Assembly: GCA_026129525.1 (NCBI GenBank)
Contig: JAHCHW010000001.1
Coordinates: 62,001 to 126,000 of the forward strand
DNA: 64,000 bases
Direction: 5' to 3'
Source: Chitinophagales bacterium
GTDB lineage: Bacteria > Bacteroidota > Bacteroidia > Chitinophagales > LD1
Below the pieces are notes generated by a model. The model did not search any database, had not been told where the DNA came from, and saw nothing but the letters and a program-made list of their open reading frames with translations. Both the position numbers and the translations under genes were made by a program. How positions within the stretch are numbered: the first letter of the stretch is position 1; every line of letters starts with the position of its first letter. This document shows positions 34,635-43,176 of this stretch, piece by piece.

Positions 34635-37600
34635 ATGAAAAAAGCTGTTTTATTGCTGTTGGTGTTGTTAAATGTTTCGTGCTTTGCCCAATCGCCCGGT
34701 TGCGATATTCAGGCAATACGAACCGCTTTAACAGGAGCCGGCTATTATGAACTTACGGTACCTTCACAGCCATGCAGCATGTATTTTGTGAATCCAACCG
34801 TACAAACGCCCATTCAATCGCAGCAGGCAGCACAACAATTCGGAGCGCATTTGGTTTCCTTTCAAAACGCACAGGAAAATCAGGATGTGCTGAATGCCAT
34901 GTACAGCAGTCCGTACAGCCCGGCTAATTACTTAATATGGATTGGATTGGGCGATGGCGCCCAAGAGGGCAACTACCGTTGGTATGACGGCACTCCGTTT
35001 ACTTACACCAACTGGGCACCCAACGAACCGAACAACCAAGTACCATCGTGTTGTGCTGTTCCTATTATTGGTTGCGTTCCGCCCGATATCCGCTGCCAGC
35101 AAGGCGAAGATTGTGTGCTGATGTACGGCAACGGAACATGGAACGATTTCGGCTGCGATGTAAATCATATTTCGGTGATTGAAATAAACCTTTGTATGCA
35201 GGCAACCGCAACTGCCGATTCAGCGATTGTTTGTGTAGGTAACTCCACTACGCTTTCGGTTAGTGCCTTGTTTGGATCAACTCCATTTACTTACAATTGG
35301 AATCCCGGCAACAGTTCAGGCAACACGTTTACGGTAAGTCCCACTTCCACCACTTCGTACACCGTTCGTGTTACCGATCGTTGGGGGTGTTATGCCGATG
35401 ATACTGTTGTGGTTGCTACACAAACATGCAGCGCACCACAACCCGGTTGCGATGTAAATGCCATTCGTGCTGCCTTCACCGCAGCAGGCTACAACGAATT
35501 GTTAGGTGTTCAAGGGCAACCTTGCAGTATGTATTTTATAAATCCTGTTTCCCAAAATGCCAATCTCTCTGAGCAAGCGGCACAGCAATTAGGCGCGCAC
35601 TTAGTAGTGTTTAATGATGCAGCAGAAAATCAAGCAGTGGTAAATGCACTCAATGCTTCCGGCATTATTGCATCGGTTGGAGCCGTATGGGTTGGCTACA
35701 GCGATGAAATAGCCGAAGGCAACTGGATTACACTGGATGGCACACCCATGACCTATACCAACTGGGCACCAAATGAACCAAACAATAACGGGCAGGGGGC
35801 TACCTGTTGCAGTTTTCCCGATTTTTTGGGAGGCTGCCAAACCAGCGAAGCGTGGCGCTGCCAGTATGGGGAAGACTGCGCGCAGATTTACTCCAGCGGA
35901 CAATGGAATGATTTACCCTGCGACCGCAATAGTGTTTCGGTCATTGAAGTAAATCTTTGCCCTGTAATTACCGTTTCAAACGATACCACCGTTTGTGCAG
36001 GAAGTAGTGTGGTGTTAACAGCTTCTACGTTACTTGGCTCTACGCCTTACACGTATTCGTGGAATCCGGGCAGCGGAACTTCTTCAACCTACACAGTTAA
36101 TCCGGTCAACACTACTTCGTACATTGCAAACGTAACCGACCGTTGGGGATGTTTTGCACAGGAAACAGTTACAGTAACCGTACAAGGCGGCAGCACACAA
36201 AGTTTTACGGTTAATCCTAATCCGGTTTGTGAAAGTTTTCCGGTTACGGTTTCGTACACGGGCAGCGCACCTTCTTCTGCCACTTATACTTGGAATTTTG
36301 ATGGAGGAAACATAGTTAGCGGCAGCGGACAAGGACCTTACCAAATAGTTTGGCAAAGCAGCGGAGTGAAAAATGTTACACTTAACGTGTCGGATAACGG
36401 CTGTGCTTCTCCGCAGGTAACACAGCAGGTTACGGTAAACGCCAACCCCGTTGCCAATGCAGGAGCCAATGCAACAGTATGTTCCGGCAATCAGGTGCAA
36501 CTTGGTTCGGCACCAATTGCAGGTTACACGTATCAGTGGTTTCCGGCAACAAACCTTTCATCGGCAAATGTTGCCAATCCGGTTTGTAACGCAACCAACA
36601 GCAGTGCTTCTCCAATGGTAGTACAATATGTGTTAGGTGTAATGCAAAACGGATGTTTGGATTCCGATACAGTAGAAATAACTGTAAACCCATCGGGCGC
36701 AACCACTATTAGCGCATCGGGCGCAACAAGCTTTTGTAATGGGGGAAATGTTGACATAACGGCTGATTCTGTCTTCTCAAACTATGCATGGAGCAACAAT
36801 GCAACAGCAAACAATGTTACTGTTACACAAAGCGGAAATTATACGCTTACGGGTACCGATGCTTCCGGTTGTCAGTTTATCAGCAACACTATTACTGTTA
36901 CCGTTTATTCAAACCCAACGCTAACGCTGGCAAGTTCAACTGATGAAAGTTGTTTTGGGTTAAGCGATGGCAGTGTTACTGTTAGCGCCAACAGCGGAAC
37001 CGCTCCATACAGCTATTTGTGGAATACCAATCCTTCGCAAAACAATGCAACCGCCACTTCGCTTTCACAAGGAAGTTATTCAGTAACCGTTACCGATGCC
37101 AATACTTGCACCGCATCCGCCACTTATTCCATTAGCTCTCCCACTCCACTACAAGTAAGCGTAAGCAATGTTACTAATACAAGTTGTTCGGGCTTTAGCG
37201 ATGGTGCCGTACAACTTTCGGTAAGCGGAGGAAATCCTTCTTACGCTTATTCATGGAATAACGGAGCAACAGGAAATCCATTGAGTAATGTTGGGGCAGG
37301 TTCCTACACCGTTACTGTTACCGATGCCCATAACTGCACAGCCGATGCATCGGCAACCATCAGCGGACCACCGCCAGTTACGTTTACTTTAACCGGAATT
37401 GATTCAATAAGATTTGGAGAAGAAGTGCAATTGCTTACCGATGTGCAGCCTTCAACCGGCAATTATACGTATGAGTGGAATCCCGCAACTTACCTAAGCT
37501 GCTCCAACTGTCCTTCCCCATATTTTTCGGCCATCCGCACTACAGCGTATGAAGTAACCGTAACCGATGATTTCGGATGCAGCGTTACAGCTGAAATTAC

Positions 37601-37892
37601 CGTTCATGTGTTGCCCGACAAACCGGTTTTTATTCCAAACGTATTTACCCCGAACAACGATTCGCAGAACGATTACTTCAGCATTTTTGCAAATGGAGTA
37701 AACTACTACAGCCTTAAAATATTTAACCGCTGGGGCGAAAAAGTTTTTGAATCTTATAATTCAACAAATGGTTGGGATGGCACTTATCTCGGTAAAGAAG
37801 CTGCTCCGGGTGTGTACACCTACACTGCTATTATTACTTTTTTAGACGGAGAAAACCGCCAATATAAAGGTGCAGTTACGTTGCTCCGATAA
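34635..37892 (+). CDS. large T9SS type B protein with two C-type lectin domains and SprB-like repeats
   Basis: A 1085-residue secreted protein; start at 34635 gives signal peptide MKKAVLLLLVLLNVSCFAQ. Two near-duplicate units follow, each a C-type lectin domain plus an Ig-like domain (about 22-265 and 270-545). Both lectin domains keep the calcium/sugar motifs EPN (131-133, 381-383) and WND (169-171, 424-426), with a characteristic Cys-Cys insertion after EPN. EPN is the mannose-type signature. Then PKD/Ig-like domains (VSYTGSAPSSATYTWNFDGG), two SprB-like repeats (DESCFGLSDGSVTVSANSG, NTSCSGFSDGAVQLSVSGG) and a type B sorting domain (FIPNVFTPNNDSQNDYF, LKIFNRWGEKVFE, NGWDGTYLGKEAAPGVYTY). 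It should be a surface adhesin exported by the type IX system. No PorP/SprF gene is adjacent. Confidence 0.9.
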   Translation: MKKAVLLLLVLLNVSCFAQSPGCDIQAIRTALTGAGYYELTVPSQPCSMYFVNPTVQTPIQSQQAAQQFGAHLVSFQNAQENQDVLNAMYSSPYSPANYLIWIGLGDGAQEGNYRWYDGTPFTYTNWAPNEPNNQVPSCCAVPIIGCVPPDIRCQQGEDCVLMYGNGTWNDFGCDVNHISVIEINLCMQATATADSAIVCVGNSTTLSVSALFGSTPFTYNWNPGNSSGNTFTVSPTSTTSYTVRVTDRWGCYADDTVVVATQTCSAPQPGCDVNAIRAAFTAAGYNELLGVQGQPCSMYFINPVSQNANLSEQAAQQLGAHLVVFNDAAENQAVVNALNASGIIASVGAVWVGYSDEIAEGNWITLDGTPMTYTNWAPNEPNNNGQGATCCSFPDFLGGCQTSEAWRCQYGEDCAQIYSSGQWNDLPCDRNSVSVIEVNLCPVITVSNDTTVCAGSSVVLTASTLLGSTPYTYSWNPGSGTSSTYTVNPVNTTSYIANVTDRWGCFAQETVTVTVQGGSTQSFTVNPNPVCESFPVTVSYTGSAPSSATYTWNFDGGNIVSGSGQGPYQIVWQSSGVKNVTLNVSDNGCASPQVTQQVTVNANPVANAGANATVCSGNQVQLGSAPIAGYTYQWFPATNLSSANVANPVCNATNSSASPMVVQYVLGVMQNGCLDSDTVEITVNPSGATTISASGATSFCNGGNVDITADSVFSNYAWSNNATANNVTVTQSGNYTLTGTDASGCQFISNTITVTVYSNPTLTLASSTDESCFGLSDGSVTVSANSGTAPYSYLWNTNPSQNNATATSLSQGSYSVTVTDANTCTASATYSISSPTPLQVSVSNVTNTSCSGFSDGAVQLSVSGGNPSYAYSWNNGATGNPLSNVGAGSYTVTVTDAHNCTADASATISGPPPVTFTLTGIDSIRFGEEVQLLTDVQPSTGNYTYEWNPATYLSCSNCPSPYFSAIRTTAYEVTVTDDFGCSVTAEITVHVLPDKPVFIPNVFTPNNDSQNDYFSIFANGVNYYSLKIFNRWGEKVFESYNSTNGWDGTYLGKEAAPGVYTYTAIITFLDGENRQYKGAVTLLR

Positions 37893-37898
37893 CATTTT

Positions 37899-38837
37899 CT
37901 ATTCTGTGCTAAGGTAAGGGGCAAGTTTCGCAAAGGAACTATCGGTTACCGTTGCCAACTTTCGCAAGTCGTCAATGCTTTCATAATTGCCGTGTTGCGA
38001 ACGGTAGTTGTAAATAATTTTTGCCAACGGATAGTTGATGTACGGATGTTTTCGCATGGTTTCAATATCGGCTGTGTTAACGTTTATCTTAGCAATTTCT
38101 GTTGGTGAGCAAACAAATCGGTCTTTCAACGATTGATAGGTGCTGTCGGGCAATCCCCAAACTTCGCTTACCTGCTCAACTGAAACAAAGCCACCCAATC
38201 TTGTACGGTAGTTTACAATTCTGCGGGCAAGCGATGGTCCAATTCCGCGCAGCCGTTCAAACAAAGCGGAATCAGCAGTATTGATATCAACGGTGTAAGT
38301 TTTCTTTTCGGCAGGTATATTGTAGTTGCTGCGATACTCCTTTGGCGGTGCCGTAATCTCTATCTTGATATACGGGAGCAACTCATTGTATTTTTCATCG
38401 CTTACCACATATAGCTTTCTTACATCTTCCGGCTTGTAAAATTTGCCGCCTTTTGCTTTGTAAGTTTCAATAAGCTTTGCCTGCTTTTGGCTAAAGCCAA
38501 GCAATTGCCATTCCTTCTCTCCTATTGTGTTAGGGTCGAAATCAAAATAAGTAACAGCTTTTTCCGCTTTAGTTTTTGCAGAAAATGAAGCGATGTTATC
38601 GAAAGGATTGTAAGTAAACTGCTCATCAGTTGCGGTGTCTGCTTTAATGTGTTGTTCATTGTATTCAGCAATAAACGCCTCTACTTCCGCTGCATATTCA
38701 TTGCCAGAAAATGCGGAGGTAACAGGCTGGAGATAGAAGTAAACCGCGGGGGCAATCAACACTATAACAATCAACATTATTAAAACAACCGCTGCGTTTC
38801 TTTCTCCCCGTTTAAAGGCGAAAAAGTCCTTAAGCAT
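37899..38837 (-). CDS. membrane-anchored helix-hairpin-helix protein (ComEA-like)
   Basis: A 312-residue protein with one membrane helix (AAVVLIMLIVIVLIAPAVYFYL, about 14-36). The C-terminal two thirds carry helix-hairpin-helix DNA-binding repeats: FDFDPNTIGEKEWQLLGFSQKQAKLIETYKAKGG, VDINTADSALFERLRGIGPSLARRIVNYRTRLGGF, and INVNTADIETMRKHPYINYPLAKIIYNYRSQHGNY. ComEA proteins bind incoming DNA in natural competence, but Bacteroidota have several such proteins and a role in DNA repair or wall processes is equally possible. The gene converges on the lectin-type gene with 6 bases between the stops. Confidence 0.85.
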   Translation of the reverse strand: MLKDFFAFKRGERNAAVVLIMLIVIVLIAPAVYFYLQPVTSAFSGNEYAAEVEAFIAEYNEQHIKADTATDEQFTYNPFDNIASFSAKTKAEKAVTYFDFDPNTIGEKEWQLLGFSQKQAKLIETYKAKGGKFYKPEDVRKLYVVSDEKYNELLPYIKIEITAPPKEYRSNYNIPAEKKTYTVDINTADSALFERLRGIGPSLARRIVNYRTRLGGFVSVEQVSEVWGLPDSTYQSLKDRFVCSPTEIAKINVNTADIETMRKHPYINYPLAKIIYNYRSQHGNYESIDDLRKLATVTDSSFAKLAPYLSTE

Positions 38838-38883
38838 ATATAGGCAAAATACATAAAATTTTCTTATCGCTAATACATAAAAT

Positions 38884-38909
38884 AAAAAACCCGGGCTGAG
38901 AACCCGGGA
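38884..38909 (-). terminator. rho-independent terminator of ftsQ-ftsA-ftsZ
   Basis: On the minus strand CCCGGG (complement of 38903-38908) pairs with CCCGGG (complement of 38890-38895) over TTCTCAG and runs into six T. It lies 64 bases after the ftsZ stop. Confidence 0.88.
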
Positions 38910-38972
38910 ATTTTATGGACACACTAACAAAGGAGAGAAAGCTTGCTCCAATAAAGGAGGCGAAGTATTTTT

Positions 38973-40589
38973 TTAATCTACATTATCATGCAGAAACGAA
39001 TTGTTCTTTTTTATTTCGGGGCGGTCTAAATCATCGTTGCCCACGGTGTAACGCGAATAGTCGGTAGCGGTGGAATAGTTCTTTCCGCCAAGGTCAACAC
39101 CTTTTCTTTTGTAAGCCGGTTCGTTTTCCAGTTCATCTACTTTCAGTTTCTGACCTACACGGTAGCTTAAACTTGCCAGCACTTTTTTGCGGTCTTCCAC
39201 TTTGTTTGTCATTTCCTCTTCGGGAGTAACCTCGCGCTCAAAACTCTTTACGGTATAAACTTTAAAATCTTCTTCGGGCTTCTGGAATTGCGGAGCAGCT
39301 TCGGTGGTTTGTGTTTCTTCCGCTACTTCTTCGGTTGTATGCTCTGCAATTACCTGCTCTTCGCGGGTAACCGAAAACTCTACCACGTTGTTGCTTTCGG
39401 CAGTTTCGTCTAATTGTTCAAAAAGGTTGAATTCTTCCTTCTCTACAATTTCAAGCACCTGCATCTGTTTTACTTCTTCCTCTTCTTCTTTCACCGGTTC
39501 TTCAATAATTATTGCAGGAGCATCGTTCGTTACTTCGGGTTGAACAACCACTTCTTTCACTTCTGGTTTATCGTTCAACTCGTACACTTTTTTAATGCGC
39601 GGCTCGGTATAAGTGGTTTTCTTTCCTACTTCAAAACCGGTGGCAATAATGGTAACCGAAAGTTTATCGCCATGCAAAGGGTCATCGCAGGTACCGAAAA
39701 TTACATCGGTGCTGCCGGTGGCTTCCTGCACATATTCCATTATTTCGCCAATCTCGTCCATGGTTACCTGCTGTTCGCCTGTGGTAATGTTTACCAATAC
39801 TTTCTTCGCACCGCGTATGTCGTTATCGTTCAGCAGCGGAGAGTTCAACGCGCCTTTAGCAGCCAACAATGCACGCTCACCGCCCTCGGCAGCCGCGCAA
39901 CCCATAATGGCAGAGCCACCGTTCTTCATCACGGTTTGTACATCGGCAAAGTCAACGTTTATTTCACCGGGAACGGTAATGATTTCAGAGATGGCTTTTG
40001 CTGCGGTGGTTAAAATGTTGTTGGCATGACCGAAAGCCTCTGAGCGTTTCAGGTTGCCGAACATCTCGCGTATTTTATCGTTGTTGATAATAAGCAGCGT
40101 ATCTACCTGCTCGCGCAATCGTTCAATTCCTTCAATGGCCGCATTGTAACGACCTTTTCCTTCGAACCAGAACGGGGTGGTAACAATACCCACGGTAAGT
40201 ATTCCCATTTCGCGGGCAATGCGCGCTACTACGGGTGCAGCACCTGTGCCGGTTCCGCCACCCATACCGGCTGTAACAAAAACCATTTTCGTGTTTTTGT
40301 TCAGCAAATCTTTTATCGCGTCTATTGATTCTTCGGCTGCTTTTTCGCCTACTTCGGGGCGGGCACCTGCCCCAAGCCCCTGCGTTAAAGCAGGTCCTAA
40401 TTGAATTTTGTTCGGAATGCGGCTCATGTCCAATGCCTGTGCATCGGTGTTGAGTACCACAAAGTTTACGCCTACAATGCCCTGGTCGAACATGTGGTTT
40501 ACGGCATTGCTTCCTCCTCCGCCCACGCCAAAAACTTTAATGATGGAGGCTTGCTCCTTTGGTAAGTCGAACTGAAAGAATGGTTCCAT
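38973..40589 (-). CDS. ftsZ: cell division protein FtsZ
   Basis: A 538-residue tubulin homologue that forms the division ring. The GTPase part (about 1-330) is canonical: IKVFGVGGGGSNAVNHM, FVTAGMGGGTGTGAAPVVA (tubulin signature GGGTGTG), TPFWFEGKGR, NVDFADVQTVM (T7 loop Asp residues) and GFEV. After residue 330 comes a long, acidic, low-complexity linker of about 150-170 residues (VKEEEEEVKQM and similar) and a C-terminal peptide DLDRPEIKKNNSFLHDNVD. Bacteroidota FtsZ usually have such extended linkers, though this one is long against the 380-residue norm of Proteobacteria. Last gene of ftsQ-ftsA-ftsZ. Confidence 0.97.
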   Translation of the reverse strand: MEPFFQFDLPKEQASIIKVFGVGGGGSNAVNHMFDQGIVGVNFVVLNTDAQALDMSRIPNKIQLGPALTQGLGAGARPEVGEKAAEESIDAIKDLLNKNTKMVFVTAGMGGGTGTGAAPVVARIAREMGILTVGIVTTPFWFEGKGRYNAAIEGIERLREQVDTLLIINNDKIREMFGNLKRSEAFGHANNILTTAAKAISEIITVPGEINVDFADVQTVMKNGGSAIMGCAAAEGGERALLAAKGALNSPLLNDNDIRGAKKVLVNITTGEQQVTMDEIGEIMEYVQEATGSTDVIFGTCDDPLHGDKLSVTIIATGFEVGKKTTYTEPRIKKVYELNDKPEVKEVVVQPEVTNDAPAIIIEEPVKEEEEEVKQMQVLEIVEKEEFNLFEQLDETAESNNVVEFSVTREEQVIAEHTTEEVAEETQTTEAAPQFQKPEEDFKVYTVKSFEREVTPEEEMTNKVEDRKKVLASLSYRVGQKLKVDELENEPAYKRKGVDLGGKNYSTATDYSRYTVGNDDLDRPEIKKNNSFLHDNVD

Positions 40590-40628
40590 AAAATTTTTGT
40601 TTTAGTTAGTTATAGTGTGTTGTGTGTG

Positions 40629-42047
40629 TCATGAATTAAAATCTCCGTTTACCTCTCCGTCTTCGAACCAGTTTTTAAATCGCAGAATCATATTTTCAAT
40701 CGGATTCTTGGCTTTCTTTTTCTTACGCTCGTCCATAATTTCTTCCGGATGGCGGGTATCGGTTTCGGTTTCGTGCGGCACATCGGTAACAGGCACGTTC
40801 GGCTCCACTGCAAAATCTGTTTTCTGCTCTTCGAACAACTCGGGGAAAAATTCCACGCGCTGCGATTCTTTCATTTCATCGTACTCTTTGTAGCCTTCCA
40901 GTACTAAGCCAATACCGGTTGAATACATCGGGTGTTTGAGTTCTTCTTTATTATCCTTGGCGATGTATGATGTAGGGAAACCGATGCGTACCGATAATCC
41001 GGTGGTGTATTCCACCAACTGTTTCAGATGTTTCAGTTGTGAGCCACCGCCCGTAATTACAATACCGGCATTGAGCGAATTCACGTACCCCGAACTCTTG
41101 ATCTCGAAAAATACGGCATGGAAAATTTCTTCCATGCGTGCATTGATAACGTGCGCCAACGTACGCATCGAAATTTCTTTGCGGTCGCGCCCCGCAATAC
41201 CGGGTATAGAGATGATTTCGTTTTCGTGTGTTTCGTCAGGAAGGGCACTGCCAAAACTTGTTTTCAGTTTTTCCGCCTGCGGACGCAGCAGTTTGCATCC
41301 TTCCATAATGTCTTCGGTAATAATATTTCCGGCAAACGGAATAACAGCCGTGTGGCGAATAATTTTGTTTTTGAAGATGGCTACATCGGTAGTTCCACCG
41401 CCAATATCTACCAGCACTACACCTGCTTCCAGTTCATCGTTATGCAACACCGCAGCCGATGATGCCAGCGGCTCTAAAAACAAGCCTGCCATTTTTAATC
41501 CGGCACGCTCTACACATTTTTTAATGTTTTGTGCTGCGGTAACTTTTCCGGTAATGATATGAAAGTTGGCTTCAAGGCGGCTGCCGCACATACCCACCGG
41601 GTCAATAATATTGTGGGTATTATCTACTGAAAATTCCTGCGGCAGTACCGTAATGATTCGCTCGCCCGGCTCCAGTGCAATGCGGTGCATATTCTGCACC
41701 ATGGTTTTTAAATCTTCGCGGGTAATTTCTTCTTCCGAATTTTCGAGCGTATAAATATCGCGGCTTTGCTTGCTCGAAATATGCTGACCGGCAATACCTA
41801 CAAACACGCTCTTAATATCGAAACCACTCTGGCGTTTTGCTTCCGCCACCGCCTGTATTATTGCTTCGGTAGTATTTTTAATGTTGGTTACTTCGCCACG
41901 TGTTACACCAAACGAGGGCACTTTACCCATGCCGAGGATGCGTAGCTTGCCAAACTGATCGCGCTGCGCCACAATAGCGGCAATTTTGGTAGTTCCTATA
42001 TCAAGCCCTACTATCACCGGATTTTCTTTTGTGTGCGCCACTGCCAT
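40629..42047 (-). CDS. ftsA: cell division protein FtsA
   Basis: A 472-residue actin-like protein that tethers FtsZ to the membrane. I choose the ATG at 42047 (MAVAHTKENPVIVGLDIGTTKIAAIVA) because the longer frame to 42089 overlaps ftsQ. Motifs: VGLDIGTTKIAA (phosphate 1), FVGIAGQHISSKQSRD (1C domain region), LVDIGGGTTDVAIF (phosphate 2), GIVITGGGSQLKHL (adenosine). The C-terminus KKKKAKNPIENMILRFKNWFED is the amphipathic membrane-targeting helix. Starts 8 bases after the ftsQ stop. Confidence 0.96.
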   Translation of the reverse strand: MAVAHTKENPVIVGLDIGTTKIAAIVAQRDQFGKLRILGMGKVPSFGVTRGEVTNIKNTTEAIIQAVAEAKRQSGFDIKSVFVGIAGQHISSKQSRDIYTLENSEEEITREDLKTMVQNMHRIALEPGERIITVLPQEFSVDNTHNIIDPVGMCGSRLEANFHIITGKVTAAQNIKKCVERAGLKMAGLFLEPLASSAAVLHNDELEAGVVLVDIGGGTTDVAIFKNKIIRHTAVIPFAGNIITEDIMEGCKLLRPQAEKLKTSFGSALPDETHENEIISIPGIAGRDRKEISMRTLAHVINARMEEIFHAVFFEIKSSGYVNSLNAGIVITGGGSQLKHLKQLVEYTTGLSVRIGFPTSYIAKDNKEELKHPMYSTGIGLVLEGYKEYDEMKESQRVEFFPELFEEQKTDFAVEPNVPVTDVPHETETDTRHPEEIMDERKKKKAKNPIENMILRFKNWFEDGEVNGDFNS

Positions 42048-42055
42048 ATTCTGTT

Positions 42056-42892
42056 TTATAGTGTGTTGGTTGTGTCTTTCTTTTCGCAAACCACCTGCCG
42101 TTCAAATTTCAGGTTGATGGTTTTGTATTTATCCCAGCCTACTTTTTTCAATCCTTCGTTGTAAAAAATTTTCAGTCGTTTGAATTTTTCTTCTACTTGT
42201 TCATCTGACCTGCCAAAGCGTATGGTGTGCATTCCCGAAACGGGTATAATGTCCACCTCGGCATTTTCATATACATACACCTGGTCAACAAGGGCATTCA
42301 GAAATTCATCGTTTCGAACAAACTGAATAAGATGGTAAAGAGCGGCTTGTACGGTGCTGTCGCGTTTGGCGTTTTGTTGACTTTCGATGTATCCGTGCGC
42401 CACAGCTACGCGCGGTGTAAATGTAGAATGCAGCGGTATTCGTTCATTATTTTCACCGATATAATAGCTAACACCGTTATTGTTGATTACTCGCAGAATA
42501 GGACGCTTCTGTATAATGTCCACTACAACCTGCTGCCGCTGATTAACGTACACCTCGGCATTTTGCACAAAAGGATTTTTTTCAGTTTCCTGTTCCAGTG
42601 TATGGAAATCAACCTGCGAAAGCACTTTGCCCGGCAAGCTGCCGCCACTCAGGTAGTTGAGTTTGTCCTTTATTTCCTGCTCGGTTAAAAACGCCAAGCC
42701 CGAATCGTAGTCAATGTGCACCTGTACATTTTCGCAAACCAAACTGTTTTGCTTTTCGATTGCCGAAGTAAGCACCACCACAAACAAAGCCACACAGCCC
42801 ATTACACTTAGTATGGTCAGAACTTTTTTTAGTATGCGCCAGAATTTTTTCACGATGATGCGCTTGTTAGTGCCGAACCAAATGTGCAACAC
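42056..42892 (-). CDS. ftsQ: cell division protein FtsQ
   Basis: A 278-residue single-pass membrane protein of the divisome. A short cytoplasmic tail is followed by a membrane helix (VLTILSVMGCVALFVVVLTSAI, about 24-45), a POTRA domain (VQVHIDYDSGLAFLTEQEIKDKL ... FHTLEQETEKNPFVQNAEVYVNQRQQVVVDIIQKRPILRV) and the FtsQ beta domain (GVSYYIGENNERIPLHSTFTPRVAVAHG). Its place before ftsA and ftsZ confirms the family. The start may be further in (VKKFWRILKK). Upstream there is no murC or other mur gene: the next gene lies 284 bases away on the other strand. Confidence 0.92.
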   Translation of the reverse strand: MLHIWFGTNKRIIVKKFWRILKKVLTILSVMGCVALFVVVLTSAIEKQNSLVCENVQVHIDYDSGLAFLTEQEIKDKLNYLSGGSLPGKVLSQVDFHTLEQETEKNPFVQNAEVYVNQRQQVVVDIIQKRPILRVINNNGVSYYIGENNERIPLHSTFTPRVAVAHGYIESQQNAKRDSTVQAALYHLIQFVRNDEFLNALVDQVYVYENAEVDIIPVSGMHTIRFGRSDEQVEEKFKRLKIFYNEGLKKVGWDKYKTINLKFERQVVCEKKDTTNTL

Positions 42893-43053
42893 TCTGCCGA
42901 AGTAACAACGGACACTTACAGACAGAAATTGTGGAATGAAGGAGAAGTGAACAGTAGAGCGGACAGAAGGGTGTACGTAACAAGTGCATTGAAGTGCAAC
43001 TAAGGGTATAGCTTCGCTGCCCGTATTTTTTCGAAAGGCATCGCGGGCAACAG

Positions 43054-43070
43054 CAGGATTTAGAATCCTG
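43054..43070. repeat. small inverted repeat in the ftsQ upstream region
   Basis: CAGGATT and AATCCTG are perfect complements separated by TAG, in the gap between divergent ftsQ and the helical protein gene. It could be an operator or a chance hairpin. Confidence 0.35.
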
Positions 43071-43176
43071 TTTCACATTTCATGTTTGACTTTTTGCTTT
43101 TTACCCTTTTCTTTCCTTCTTAACTTTCTCTCTTTTGCCCATCCATTACAATTGCTTTTTTTGCCAAAACCTCTTT

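Noticed and set aside
39414-40013. A 199-residue + strand frame opposite ftsZ
   Set aside because: Shadow of the ftsZ codon pattern; composition Phe/Gly/His-rich with no motif.
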